A DNA stretch of 64,000 nt from contig CM046456.1 in assembly GCA_025506515.1 (NCBI GenBank), positions 8,571,103 to 8,635,102 of the forward strand. Direction: 5' to 3'. The notes beneath the pieces were generated by a model, which was not told where the DNA came from, made no database searches, and saw nothing but the letters and a program-made list of their open reading frames with translations. The stretch is from Flaveria trinervia (taxonomy: Eukaryota > Streptophyta > Magnoliopsida > Asterales > Asteraceae). Both the position numbers and the translations under genes were made by a program. Positions 45,754-56,656 of this stretch are shown here, piece after piece (position 1 is the first letter of the stretch; the number at the start of each line of letters is the position of its first letter).

Positions 45754-48700
45754 CTATACATGGTCATCTTCAGGAATGACCTCACTTTTCTTTTTAACTC
45801 CGTTGACCTCTAAAAAATATAAAAAACATGGTTTGTCAAATGCTTTGTATAGAGGTCAGCGCGTTGAAAATCTGTATTTATTTATACCATATCGATTAAG
45901 TTCTTTTCAAAGCAATCACGTATAAAGTGATATTTAATACCCATGTGTTTGGTCTTAGGATGTTGGACCGGGTTTTTAGTGACTGCAATTGCAGCAGAGT
46001 TATCAACAAAGATAGGAGTAGAAGAGAAATTCAAACCGTAATCCTGCATTTGCTGTTGAATCCATATGATTTGAGAACATCAGCTTGCAGCAGCAACGTA
46101 TTCGGCTTCACAGGTTGACAATGCAACCAAGGTCTACTTCTTACACTGCCAGGTTACTAATCTTCTCCCAAAGAACTGACACCCTGCTGATGTAGACTTG
46201 TAGTTCATCTTGCAGCCGTCGTAATCCAAGTCGCTATACGCAGTAAGCTCAAAGTCATCATCATGAGGATACCACAATCCAAGTGTGGGTGTACCCTTCA
46301 GATAACGAAAAATCCATTTGACCCCAATCAGATGGTTCACTTTAGGCTTTGCCTGATATCATGAACATGGACATGTAGCATACATGATATCAGGTCGAGA
46401 GGCAGTGATATACATGAGAGATCCAATCATCCCTCGGTACATAGTGGCATCTACCAGATCCCCATTCTCGTCGGGTGCTACATCATGGTTTGTAGCAAGT
46501 GGGGTTTCAGCTGGAGAAGCATTCTCCATGTCAAACCGACTGAGAATATCACCTACATACTTGGTCTGATGTACAAAAATACATTTGGTGTCTGATCCAC
46601 CTATAAACCGACAAAGAATTTCATTTCTCCCATTGCACTCATCTCAAATTCCATCTTCATTACTGCTTCAAACTCTTTATATAATTCTTTGTTCTTGGAA
46701 CCAAAAATTATATCATCGACATAGATTTGTACCAGCAGTAAGTCTCCATCCTTTTCTTTGATAAACAATGTACAGTCAATGACTCCCCTGCGAAAACCGT
46801 GTTTCACAAGATGAGTCGAGAGTTTCTCGTACCAGGCCCTTGGAGCTTGATGAAGACCATATAACGCCTTGTCGAGTTTGTAAACTCTGTCCCGATGATA
46901 TGGATCCTCAAATCCCTCGGGTTGACCCACATACACTGTCTCTCTGATCTCATCATGAAGAAACACACTCTTCACATCTAGTTGATAAACTTTGATTTCC
47001 ATATAAGATGCATAGGCAAGGAAGATGCGGATGGCTTCCATCCTTGCCACGGGTGCAAACACTTCATTGTAGTCAATACCCTCAACTTGTCGAAAACCCT
47101 GAACAACAAGCCGATCCTTGTTTCTGATGATCACACCCTGATCATCTTTCTTGCATTTCAAGACCTATTTGGTGCCAATGACCTTAGCACCTTTAGGTCT
47201 ATCCACTAGTGTCCATACACCCAACTTCTTAAACTGAAGAAGTTCTTCTTGCATGGCACTCACCCAAGCCTCATCATTCAGTGCTTCACTAACATACTTT
47301 GGCTCAAACTGAGACATAAAGTAGCGGTAAGAACCATCTTGAATGTATCCCTTTTCCATCATAGAGGCATAATCAGCTGAGTACAATTGATTCCTAGTCC
47401 GGGTCCTGATCTCACATCTCCTATAATATTATCCAAAGGATGATAGACATTTAGACGTGAGTCGGGAGTTGTTAGAACAACTACCTCAAAATCAAGATTG
47501 TGAACAGTTGGTTCTGGATCTGAGGCTATAGGAGTCTGAGGTTCCGAAGGCTCAAAAGCATCACTATCAAATGCTTGTGGACTTGAGGTAGGCGGAACCT
47601 GTACCTCCTGGTTGTTTTGATCATTTTCTATATTTTCTTCATCAGAAGAAGAGTCACTCATATCAAGTGCTCCCCCTGAGTTGGTAGATGATTGATTTTG
47701 TGAACTGGATGGTGTTGAATCTTGAGACGGTGTGTTCAAGACATCATACATCATCTTGTTTACCTACTCGTCTTCTAAAGCAGAAAGAGGTATGTTAAAG
47801 CACTTGAAGAATCCATCATAGTCGAAGAAGTAAGCAGGCCCTTTTCCAACAGGTGGTGTGATGTATCTCTGAACATCAATGTTACACCATACCTCTACTT
47901 GACCTGTTGAGTTGTTGTAAACTCTCTTGTTTGGTATGTTGTATCCTAGAAAGATCCCTTCATCAACCTTTTCACTGAATTTTCCCTCCTGAGTCTTCTT
48001 CAGCAGGATGCACGGAGCGCCAAACGGCTCGAGATACTCTAAGTTAGGTTTACGTCATTGTAATAACTCGTAGCACATTTTTCCATGGCGTTTGACTACC
48101 AGAACTCGATTAAGCGTATAGCACGCATTTGCCACTGCTTCATTCCAGAATTGAATAGGCAGTTTCGAGTCTGCCAGCATGGTCCGTGCTGTCTCTATCA
48201 AGCTGTGATTCTTCCGTTTAGCAACCTCGTTCATTTGAGGAGTGTAAGCCGAGGTAAATTAATGCATAATTCCCTTTTCCTTGCAATAGGCCTCTATCCA
48301 CTGATTCTTGAACTTGGTTCCGTTGTCTGAGCGCACCTGTCGTACCTTCAGCTTGTGTAGGGATTCTAGTGTAGTTACCAATTCCTTGAAGGAGTCAAAT
48401 GTTTCTGATTTGGATTTCAGAAACATTACCCAAGAAAATCTTAAGTAGTCATCAGTAACTACATAGCAATACAAGTCGCCTGTGATGCTTCTTGTACTGA
48501 CTGGACCAAACAGATCCATGTGAAGGAGTTCAAGAGAAAATTCTATCGAATAAACTTTCTTTTCCTTATGAGACTTCTTCGTCTGTTTGCCCTTTTTGCA
48601 TGCAACATAGAAATTCGGGAGTTGGAAGTTTTTGACATTTACTCCTCTCACAAGATCATTCTGGATCAAGTGATTCATTTTCCTTGGATTTATGTGTCCC

Positions 48701-49179
48701 ATTCTCCTATGCCAGGAGATAGAGTCCTTCTTAGTAGCTTTGGACAAGAAGCATTGGACTTCACGATCCGTTGTGGAGGCCTTTAAGAGATCCAAAACAT
48801 AAAGATCATTATATCTTGAAGCTGACATTAGGATTTGGTCCTCCGGGATCACATAGTCTTTCTTCAGAACGTAGCACTTCTTGTTGTCAAAGACTACTTT
48901 GAATCCTTTATCACATATTTGAAAAACTGAAAGTAAGTTATTTTGTAATTGTTGGACGTAGTTTATCTTATCAAACTTAACTTTCTCATTTCCCACTTCC
49001 CCTTGGGATGTGATGTACCCGCCTTTGTTTCCAGCAAATGAAACATGCCCTCCTTTGATTTGTCTAACGTTTGATAAGAGAGCTTTGTTCCCTGTCATGT
49101 GCCTAGATGCTCCCCTATCTACAATCCATGTGTTAGTCTCAGCACTATAGCGAACACCCTGCACATTCAATGAAAACAT
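45754..49179 (-). pseudogene. pol of copia element C (PR, IN, RT, RNase H)
   Basis: The frame 49179-48259 is open for 306 codons and starts with an ATG that overlaps the gag stop (TAATG). It spans protease, zinc finger and half of integrase. The protease motif is DRGASRHMTG, so the second catalytic-loop residue (Thr/Ser) is Arg. Integrase: SWHRRMGHINPRKM, CKKGKQTKKS, MDLFGPVS, SDNGTKFKN. The Glu of the family's VVERKN is Lys (VAKRKN at about 48217), so the triad is broken. Integrase C-terminal, linker (47754-47359), RT (47161-46601; YVDDIIFGS at about 46716) and RNase H (46340-46134) follow with stops and frameshifts. The conserved end PEDDHV-TAG is at 45754-45756. Confidence 0.88.
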
Positions 49180-52006
49180 TAGTTTATGTTAGGAACCCAA
49201 GCCTTCATTGGCTTAGGTTTTCCCGAGGCATCACACATCATAAACTCAACCCATTGACCATTTGAGGTTGAGGGAAGCTCAAATTTCTATTTGTTCTCTT
49301 TTCAGATGTTGAGGCGGATTTTTCTTTCCATAGACCAGCTTTGTGTAAGGCATGTTTGTGATAAACAGACGACTGACTGATGGGTTGAACTTTGGATTCA
49401 CTATCCCTTTTAGGAGGCGTCACGGAGTTCCTCTTAAAAGATCTAGTTTTAAATGTAGGAAGTTCAACTTTCCTCCTTGGTGTCTGATAATAAGTACAAT
49501 GAGACGTTATGTGACTGTACTCTCCACAATTATAGCAGGATCTGCTTTCAATTTTACGGTTTATATGTTTTAGTGGAGATGTAGATGTCACACGGTCGAC
49601 CTTATTGTGTTTAGATGGAGATGACTTCTTTGTTAGATGTATGATCGGGTTTTACAAACTTAATTGTTTTACCTGGTTTTACATCTTTTATTTCTTGTTT
49701 ACCTAGACTTTGACATGATGCTTGTGATTGATTAGGTTTTCTAGTCCTTTTGGGTTCTGATTTTACTTTGTATGACCCTGACTTTAAATTAACCCTTTCA
49801 AACTCAATTTCTAGGTTAACACAAGGCATCTTTCCTTTTGCCTTTAAAGTGGCCTCCTTTTGTTTAGCGTCAAATTCATTGGATTTACTTACGGAATCTG
49901 GATCACTAACATGAGGAGTTGACACCACATGATCCTTGATGGGGTTATTGTTAATCGGTTTACTTTTGTTGTTCATCAAGGTCTCAGGTGGTGGTGGAAC
50001 CATTTTGTATCCCAATCCCTCCCCATTGTTTCTCTCTCTCACTAAGTGTTGGACAATGTGAGATGAGCTTGTCCAACTGTGCAGTTTTTGTTTTAAAGAG
50101 TTGACTTCTACTTCTAAAACTGATTTCTGCTTCTTAGTGTCCTCTAGGGAGTTCAGATAGTACCTAATGTCATTTGCTTGGTTAAAGGCTGCTACCTCTG
50201 TTTCCCTAAGCTGTTTATTCAATAGGTTTATCTTTTCCTTATAATTGTGCTCGTTTTGTTTTAATACTCTATTAGCCTTAGTGCATAGTTCCAGATCCTT
50301 TACTAAGCTATCATTATGATCTAATAACCTAGCAAATTTCAAATCTATACTTCTCTAAATTTATTGCAATCTAAACAAGCATGATTATTAAACAACTTGT
50401 CAGTAGTACTTACCTGAGATGTTGAATAGGAATCCGCCATGAGCACAAAATCTATTGTCTCTAGGTCTGGTGATTTTGACGTTGATGCAGATTTTCTTTC
50501 TTCGGGTAGGTGGTTGACCACATGTGCAGTGTCTTTAGAATTTGACATCACGGGCTCTACTGCTATATCTCCCTCACTGGCAGAATCGTCATCAATGTCC
50601 TCCACACTAGCTATGTTGGACTCTCCCGGTGAGACGAACCGGAAGCTCCAGTCCTGTCCTTCATCCTCATTAGCAGTCAAGGCTTTGGGGTCCTTGTTTG
50701 ATGAAGTAGGACTGCTAGATGTGGCCTTGTCCTGGCGATTAAAGGACGAGAAGGGATTGCCATTCCCAGTCCTCTTTGGCTTCACACACTCCCGCTTGAG
50801 GTGTCCCTTCTCACCACAGTTAAAACAAGTTACCTTTGACCTGTCGAAGCCAAAGGTTGTATCTTTGGTAGCAACCAAGTTCTGTCCGGTCTTTTTGACA
50901 AACTTTTTAGCTCGTCGGATAGCACTTGCCAAAGCCCACATTATGTCCATTTGTTCCAACTCCATTTCGTCCACCTGTTCATAATCCTCATCTGCCAGGT
51001 GACAATTTCTTATCTTTCCAGCAACTAGTCCATCATAGGAGTGGACTACAGCAGCTAAGTGGTCCATGTGTTCTTTGGCCTCCTCAACAGTCACATTACC
51101 GAAGTTATCGGTTTTCAGTTTTGTTGCATTAGCTTCAGGTATAATATACTGGGTGCCAGACGACCCTGACGTTTCAGACCCTGAAGTTGACGGTTGTGCT
51201 GGAATTGTTGCGCTTGAGACAAAGGCAGTCTGTAGTGGTGCTCCAGATGTCTTGGCCTGAGGAGTTGCATTGTAAAGTGCAGAATTCTGATCGTAGTTGG
51301 CCTTTTGGGCTTTGTACTTCATCCTAAGCTCCTCTTCCCTCAGTTTCAGAATGAAGTCATTTATATCTAACTTCAAGAGCATCCCATTCTGTCTGTGATT
51401 TGAAACGAAAGAAGCCCATTTTTCCAGTAGTCCATCAGCAAAGTTGGATACCTTATCCTCCATCGACGTAGTTACTCCATGAGTGTGCATCTCACTCATC
51501 AAGTGGTAGAATCTCTCGATCACATCATCCAGACCTTCCTTTCCCATTGAAGAAAAGTTGTCAAACTCCTTTTTCAAAGCTTTTGCCTTAATGGCCTTGA
51601 GTGAGGAATTTCCGTCATACCTCTTCTCCAACGCATCCCATAATTTCTTTGCTTGAGTATACTCCGAATACTGATGGAAGATGTCCTTCGGAACAGACTG
51701 AGTGAGCAAAGCATAGACTTTCTTCTTAGCGTTGTGTTTTACTTTCTGTGCATCCGACATGCCACTTAGTGTAAGCTTGACTTCGTCAGCTCCTATTGGC
51801 ATGTTGTACCCCGACTCTATTGACTCCCACAAATTTGTATCTACTCCATTTAAGTAGATTTCAAAATGTTGCTTCCATTGAGGGTAGTCATCTAACGTGA
51901 TAAGCTTCGGGGGTTTATTGTGAATTCCCACTTCGTTCTCCAACAGCAGTAGATTTGAATACGTGTATCTCTACTTGTTGTGTATGCTGAAAAATTGGTC
52001 CTCCAT
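49179..52006 (-). pseudogene. gag of copia element C
   Basis: Best-preserved gag in the window. ATG at 52006, an early TAG near 51973, then an open 532-codon frame 51943-50345. It contains PPKLITLDDYPQWKQHFEIY, SEYTQAKKLWDALEKRYDG, FYHLMSEMHTHGVTTSMEDK and zinc knuckle CFNCGEKGHLKREC, followed by an acidic Ser-rich region. A break at 50343 leads to an open 243-codon frame (50342-49611) that is strongly coiled-coil (LLDHNDSLVKDLELCTKANR, LNKQLRETEVAAF) with a Lys-rich tail. After another break, 49591-49238 has a second knuckle CYNCGEYSHITSHC and Arg/Lys-rich sequence. It ends PNIN-TAA at 49179-49181. Confidence 0.87.
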
Positions 52007-52484
52007 TTCACTTAACTTTACTATTTAACAAACTGCTGATGTATGCGAATGAAGGTATGTGATTGGGCTTATTCGGGCGATTGAAAAAATGCGGATGGTT
52101 CAGTCATGCGACTGGAGAAATGCGGATGAGTCAGTCGGCCGAATGAACTAATGCGGTTGAACAGTCCGAATAAGGTTCTCAGTCGTACGAATGAGGGTAC
52201 GAATGAGTCCAATCGTGCGGTTGGAGAATGCAAATGAACTCAGTCGTGCGATTGAGCCAATCGTGCGAATGAGCAAGCTGAAGTTTGATAATTCGTAGGT
52301 TAAACGTGTTTTGGCCATAAAAACTTGAATTTTAACAAACCCTAATCGCCTTATGCTGGAAAAACTAAACTTTTAGGTCAGAAAACGTCTAAGACTCCGT
52401 TAGACACAAAAAGATTGCGTTTTTTATGAAAAAACACAATTTTTGTATCAAAACTATTGAGTCAACACGTAATCAAGAGCCAAG
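52007..52484 (-). other. Leader of element C with CG-motif array
   Basis: Untranslated leader between PBS and gag. 52290-52050 repeats units such as CAATCGTGCG, TCAGTCGGCCGAATGA and GGTTCAGTCATGCGACTGG (plus-strand wording). It corresponds to the array in the leader of B. Confidence 0.8.
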
Positions 52485-52496
52485 GCTCTGATACCA
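52485..52496 (-). promoter_or_regulatory. Primer binding site of element C
   Basis: Minus-strand TGGTATCAGAGC two bases inside the 5' LTR, matching the initiator-methionine tRNA. Confidence 0.92.
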
Positions 52497-52498
52497 CT

Positions 52499-53239
52499 TG
52501 TTGGGATCTGGTATTTGAACGAAACACCAACTGATTAACGTGTTAAACCAAACCAAATAGTGTGGAATCCTATTTGATTGGTGATCCAATCAGTGAGAAC
52601 GCACGTAGACACAATAATGTATTGAATCTAACGTCAAGGATCGATTAGGAATCGATCTACAGCGTTCTATGAACTTGGAGTACGAACTTAGAGGCTTTTG
52701 GACGGCTAGGGTACGTCTGGAGTCAAAGTGTATTCAATGCTTTTATTTTTCTACGAATTAAGTGGTATTTATAGGTTAGGGTTGCTCGTTCGGGCGACTA
52801 AACCATTAATATGGTTCAGTCGTGCGATTGAGTTATACGGTTGGTCCATTCGCCCGACTGAGTGTTCAGTCGTGCGACTGAGCCAATCTTATGTGACAAT
52901 CATACGACTGATCCAGTCTCCTGATTCAGTCGTGCAACTGAGTCATTCGCATGAAGTTGTTCATGCGTATGGTCCATTAGCATGGGCCATTCGCATGATA
53001 ACTTCATGATGTTAAGTTTAAATGTATTAAATATCATAATGTTATTTATATTAATTCAATCAACCACAAACCTATATAATCAAGTCAATATGCGTTAAAC
53101 AACTCATTAATGAAATATTAAACAAGACAAATCACAAACAAATATTCTCATTTCATTAAGTACCCAATATTACATACGTGCAAGACATTCAAGACATATT
53201 ACATTGAGATCAGGATCTAGGTACATATATGTATCAACA
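52499..53239 (-). repeat. 5' LTR of copia element C
   Basis: 741 bp; minus-strand start TGTTGATACATATATG at 53239, end GATCCCAACA at 52499. CG-motif array at about 52995-52790, followed by TATAAATA at 52773-52766. Similar to the LTR of B but clearly diverged. Confidence 0.9.
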
Positions 53240-53859
53240 AAATATATGCAGGTTCACACTCAATGAGGAGTGTTAGCTCAACCGTGTGCGGGTTAGCTAC
53301 CCCATGAGGATGCACACTGGGGCTTGATCCGTGTGATCAAGCATATGTATGGAGGTTCACACCCAATGAGGGGTTGTCACTCAACTATGTGCGGGTTAAA
53401 TACCCCATGAGGATGCACACAGGGGTTCAATCTTTGTGATTGACCAGATGCATGGGGTCCCTGCCGTTTAACCCTAGATGAATTGCTTGGTGCTCTAGAG
53501 GGGGGTTAAGCACATGATAGGACCTAGATAAAAACGAAAGATAATAAATGTACAAAATGAACAATGATGAAGATAATAATTATTATCTATGTGTACGTAT
53601 GATGTATGATCACGTTGTAAGACTGTTATGATTTGAAGGAAAGAAATGGACGGTTTTAAACAAAAGATAAAGTATGTTTTATTATAAAACTAGAACTCAC
53701 TCAGCAACACTGACTTTTATGTTTTTTTAGTTGGCAAGTAATGTTCAGCTCTTTTGGATGGCATCCATTTTTATAATGCTTTTGTGATGTAATGCAACAT
53801 GTATTTTGTAACTTGATAATGATGTATTGTTTTGCAAAAGCTTTTATAATGAAGAAACA
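53240..53859 (+). repeat. 3' LTR of gypsy D, second part
   Basis: Completes the LTR cut by copia C and ends GAAGAAACA, followed by the ATTTT duplication. It includes two ~100-bp tandem copies (53249-53348 and 53355-53455) beginning GGTTCACAC and containing ACCCCATGAGGATGCACAC, then an AACTCACTCAG stretch and T-rich end typical of such LTRs. Confidence 0.82.
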
Positions 53860-53864
53860 ATTTT

Positions 53865-54819
53865 TGGATCAAGGAGGTTATGATGATATAGAGCGGGCTA
53901 GGAGTCATCGTCCAGATGGCCAGAGTCCATAGGAATGGGACAAGGTAATTGAGTTGTTCACAAGTGAACAACATAAACGTCTTTCACAGAAAGGCTCCGA
54001 TAATAAAGCTAAACAGCTTTATCCAAGTTTGCATGGGGGTCGTTCCTATGCCCAGAGGCGATATCTTCAAGTAAGAAGTCATTTTTATCCAATTATGTAT
54101 TATTAGTTTTTTTAAATTTAAACATTATTATTCTTAATGGTTAAAGGAGCAACAAACAGGGACCCCGAGCCACATTAAGACGTGGAGGAGTGCAAATTAT
54201 AGAGAAGGGTTTGGATGGGTCAACTCAAGAGCAGAAAAGATTGGGTAAGTTTAAACTTTATTTGTTACGATTGTTGAATATGTTATTATCATGTATTATA
54301 TGTTGCTAGTACTTTAATTAAATTTGGCATGTTAGTTTGTTAATCTAGCAAATTTAAGGTCAAACACTTGGATAATATTATTTTCATTATTGGTTATTAA
54401 AGCTTTGAAATTGTTATTTACTATTTATGTTTGAATAGGATGGTTTTTTCCATTTTACAACACTTATGCTATCGAACTTTTATAAAAATCTAATAACTTT
54501 TATTTTGTTCTTAATAATGCAAGAAAAAATTGAAAATCAATATGAATAAATGGAAATAGAGGCAAGTGAGTCACCCGTAAATGAGATGGAATGTTTGGAA
54601 CGCGCCTTAGGACAAAGGCGTGGTCACACGAGGGGTGTTGGACGAAAGATAAGAAACATCTCTCACTATGAAGCATCAAGCAAATCGTCATCACATCAGG
54701 ATGAGGAACTTAATGCACTTAGGCAACAAGTGCGTGAAATGCACGAACATATGAATGAACTTGAACGAAGTAAATCTAATATTGATAACGATGAAGATAA
54801 TCAAGATGATGATAATTAA
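53865..54819 (+). pseudogene. CACTA transposase-associated gene, 3' exons
   Basis: Continues the gene cut at 20786. Exon 3 to 54070 reads DQGGYDDIERARSHRPDGQ, a TAG at 53930-53932, then EQHKRLSQKGSDNKAKQLYP and GGRSYAQRRYLQ. This is the NK...HxxGSKSFA-type block of Ptta/En/Spm proteins. Intron 54071-54146 (GT-AG). Exon 54147-54244 reads GTPSHIKTWRSANYREGFGW, like the family's PSxxEVFKxTH block. After an intron near 54245-54523 the last exon holds LGQRRGHTRGVGRKIRN and a coiled-coil acidic tail ending at 54817-54819, with a TAA at 54547-54549. One T is missing at the exon 3 start for a continuous frame. Decayed, DNA-binding accessory role expected. Confidence 0.72.
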
Positions 54820-55020
54820 ATAGTTAATTTGTATGGTTTGTAAAAATTTAAATGATGTTTGCATTGGTAGTTTTGTTTGTATAACTCAAATCCTATCAAC
54901 TTTCTTTTAGGTATTTATGATATTAGCTCTTGTTTTGGTATATAAATTTATTTTCATAACCTGGAAAATTATAAAAAAATCAGGTTAAAAAATTAAATAT
55001 TAAAAACAAAAGGAGTTGGT
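54820..55020. other. CACTA 3' untranslated AT-rich stretch
   Basis: AT-rich sequence between the last exon and the right subterminal repeats. It probably includes the transcript end, but no clear polyadenylation signal can be singled out. Confidence 0.5.
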
Positions 55021-55364
55021 CTATGGCGACGACATGTCGTCGCCATAGTGTTGGTCAATTTATTTTATTTTAAATTTTTATTTAAATAATTATAAATAAT
55101 AAATGACCTATGCCGACGACATGTCATCGTCATAGCCCAGAAAAAAATTGTTTTTAATTAAAATGTAATGCGGAAAATTCTTTGCCGACAATTCTGTGGC
55201 GAAGACATGTCATCGGGATAGAACTTTGTGGCGACTACACCTTTGGCGATAACAATAAAATGGGCTATAACGACGGAGCTATGGCGACGACATGTCGTCG
55301 CGATAGGCTATGACGACGACAAACACACCCTATTGCGACGACAAATGTCGTCGCCATAGTCCAG
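55021..55364. repeat. CACTA right subterminal repeat zone
   Basis: 55021-55048 is a perfect 28-bp palindrome whose halves are CTATGGCGACGACA and its reverse complement. Further copies, some imperfect, lie at about 55109-55136, 55190-55215, 55279-55306 and 55331-55360. They mirror the left arm and identify the two ends as one element. Confidence 0.88.
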
Positions 55365-55377
55365 TTTTCTTGTAGTG
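55365..55377 (-). repeat. CACTA right terminal inverted repeat
   Basis: Reads CACTACAAGAAAA on the minus strand. Followed by ACA at 55378-55380, equal to the bases before the left end. Confidence 0.88.
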
Positions 55378-55380
55378 ACA

Positions 55381-55804
55381 ATGGTTCTATGCTATAATAG
55401 GTGTACTTCATCTTATAGAGAATATAGTTTTCATCGTTCCATAAATGACAATGCAATTTGTTTTTATTTCATCTTTATCATTGAATCTTTATACTTGATT
55501 ACTTATAGTAATAAAAGTTACATAGAGTTTTGAACTTGTAAAATAATAAAGACATCTAGAAAATTTGACATTTATATTTGATTAATTCATATTTTGACAT
55601 ACACAATTTCCTCCACTCCTAGTTGGTTCATCATTTTTGAAAAAACAGGCATAGCCCTTCTCCTCCTATTGACAACCCCTCTCTTCATCATCGATCACTA
55701 ACAGTGTTTTCGGTTAATATGATTGTTTTTATCTCATATATTGGATTGATCTGTTAAATATGTGTTTAAATATATCAAATAAATTGCTAGGGTTGTTTTT
55801 CAGC
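55381..55804. other. AT-rich intergenic DNA
   Basis: Between the CACTA right end and the solo LTR. No coding, RNA or repeat signal recognised. Confidence 0.65.
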
Positions 55805-55809
55805 AAGGA

Positions 55810-56651
55810 TGCAGGATCAATATATGTCACTAACATTTGGTTTTCTCTTAAACTTACTTATACTCACATGGTTATGATCATTGGTTATGATGAAGCAGAA
55901 TCTCTCAAAGAGTTGATTATAATATACTAAGTAACTTAAGAATACAATAAAATAATTTTCAAGATACTTGTATATATTACTTCTTAACTCAAAGTTTACA
56001 GGACTCTTACAAGCATGATACAAAAGTTACAATGAGAAACTATATATACTATCACCTACAGCCGGTTATACTTTGATGCCAGCTGGAAACCTATAACTAA
56101 AGCAAATACTACATGTCTATAGTTAAGGTATCTTAGATATTGTCTTATCTAAGATATGGTAAGCATGACACGTCCATGACTTACCTTTTGTCACCAACTA
56201 AAGTTGGCAACTGTACTAACAAATAAAGGTGAGCAGTGGAATAAAGTATGGTCAATTGTATGGCCTTTTGAGAAAACACCATGTAGTATCTCAGATGTCT
56301 GCAGCGGAGTGTCAGATGAACCATACTTATGTCCACTGGTCCATAGAAGCATCTTCCGAAGGTTAATTGGCTTCGGAAGAACAAGTTCTTCCTAAGCCTT
56401 TTATACTTCGGAAGAGGCTTCTTCTTCCGAGGCTTGAGCACCTCTACTTCGAAAGTCTTTGTTTTTGAATTCTTCTAAGTGTTGAACTTCGGAAGAGAAT
56501 ACTTTGTCTTCAGAAGTTGGAGATTTCCTTCGGAAGTTGATCTTGCACTTTATCTTCGAAGAACTCCATTTCTTTCGGAAGTCATTTATAAGTTGCACCA
56601 AAATAATCTAAGTGTTTGGTTTTGGTTACACTAGTATTTCTAGATCTAACA
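55810..56651 (-). mobile_element. Solo LTR of an element A relative
   Basis: 842 bp from TGCAGGATCA at 55810 to CTAACA at 56651, with a perfect AAGGA duplication at 55805-55809 and 56652-56656. It shares CCTACAGCCGG and TATACTTTGA with the LTRs of A, has a TATATATA-like box near 56041, and carries a CTTCGGAAG array at 56346-56590 in the matching U3 position. No PBS, PPT or coding sequence is attached, so it is the product of LTR-LTR recombination. Confidence 0.88.
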
Positions 56652-56656
56652 AAGGA

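Larger units (their letters stand above)
39949..53239 (-). mobile_element. Ty1/copia element C (sister of B), 3' LTR missing
   Basis: Minus-strand element: 5' LTR 52499-53239, PBS, leader, gag, pol, spacer and aORF. The aORF breaks off near 39972, so the aORF C-terminus, PPT and 3' LTR are absent. It interrupts the 3' LTR of gypsy D. The sequence AAATA flanks both sides (39944-39948 and 53240-53244), compatible with the original duplication, followed on the left by about 22 bases that may be filler. Organisation and sequence parallel B throughout. Gag is longer and less broken than in B, but the protease and integrase have lost key residues. Confidence 0.88.
20787..53859 (+). mobile_element. 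Ty3/gypsy element D (Tekay-like chromovirus), nested host of B and C
   Basis: The LTR start TGTAACACCCG is at 20787 and 38617, and the 3' LTR end GAAGAAACA is at 53859. The perfect duplication ATTTT is at 20782-20786 and 53860-53864. The pol order RT, RNase H, integrase, then a chromodomain-like tail is gypsy/chromovirus. Wording such as LDKGFIRPSISTWGAP, NMRQRRWLELIKDYDC and a C-terminal WKHRKGSES/TWET-like block places it near Tekay. The 5' LTR 3' part, PBS, gag and protease are deleted. Copia B splits its RNase H region and copia C splits its 3' LTR. Net D sequence is about 5.2 kb. Many stops; non-autonomous. Confidence 0.88.
5691..55377 (+). mobile_element. CACTA (En/Spm-type) transposon carrying nested retrotransposons
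   Basis: Seen: left end CACTATAAGAAAA at 5691 and right end TTTTCTTGTAGTG finishing at 55377, which are inverted repeats with the CACTA signature. The 3-bp duplication ACA lies at 5688-5690 and 55378-55380. Both ends carry many copies of a CTATGGCGACGAC motif, often as palindromes, as expected for transposase-binding subterminal repeats. Net CACTA sequence is 5691-6817, 19266-20786 and 53865-55377, about 4.2 kb. It contains one decayed transposase-related gene with Ptta/En/Spm-type features, on the plus strand. No catalytic TNP2-like transposase is visible, so it is non-autonomous. Copia A and gypsy D inserted into it later. Confidence 0.88.

Noticed and set aside
48085..48330. Plus-strand frame inside element C
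   Set aside because: Antisense of the integrase coding region; no independent evidence.
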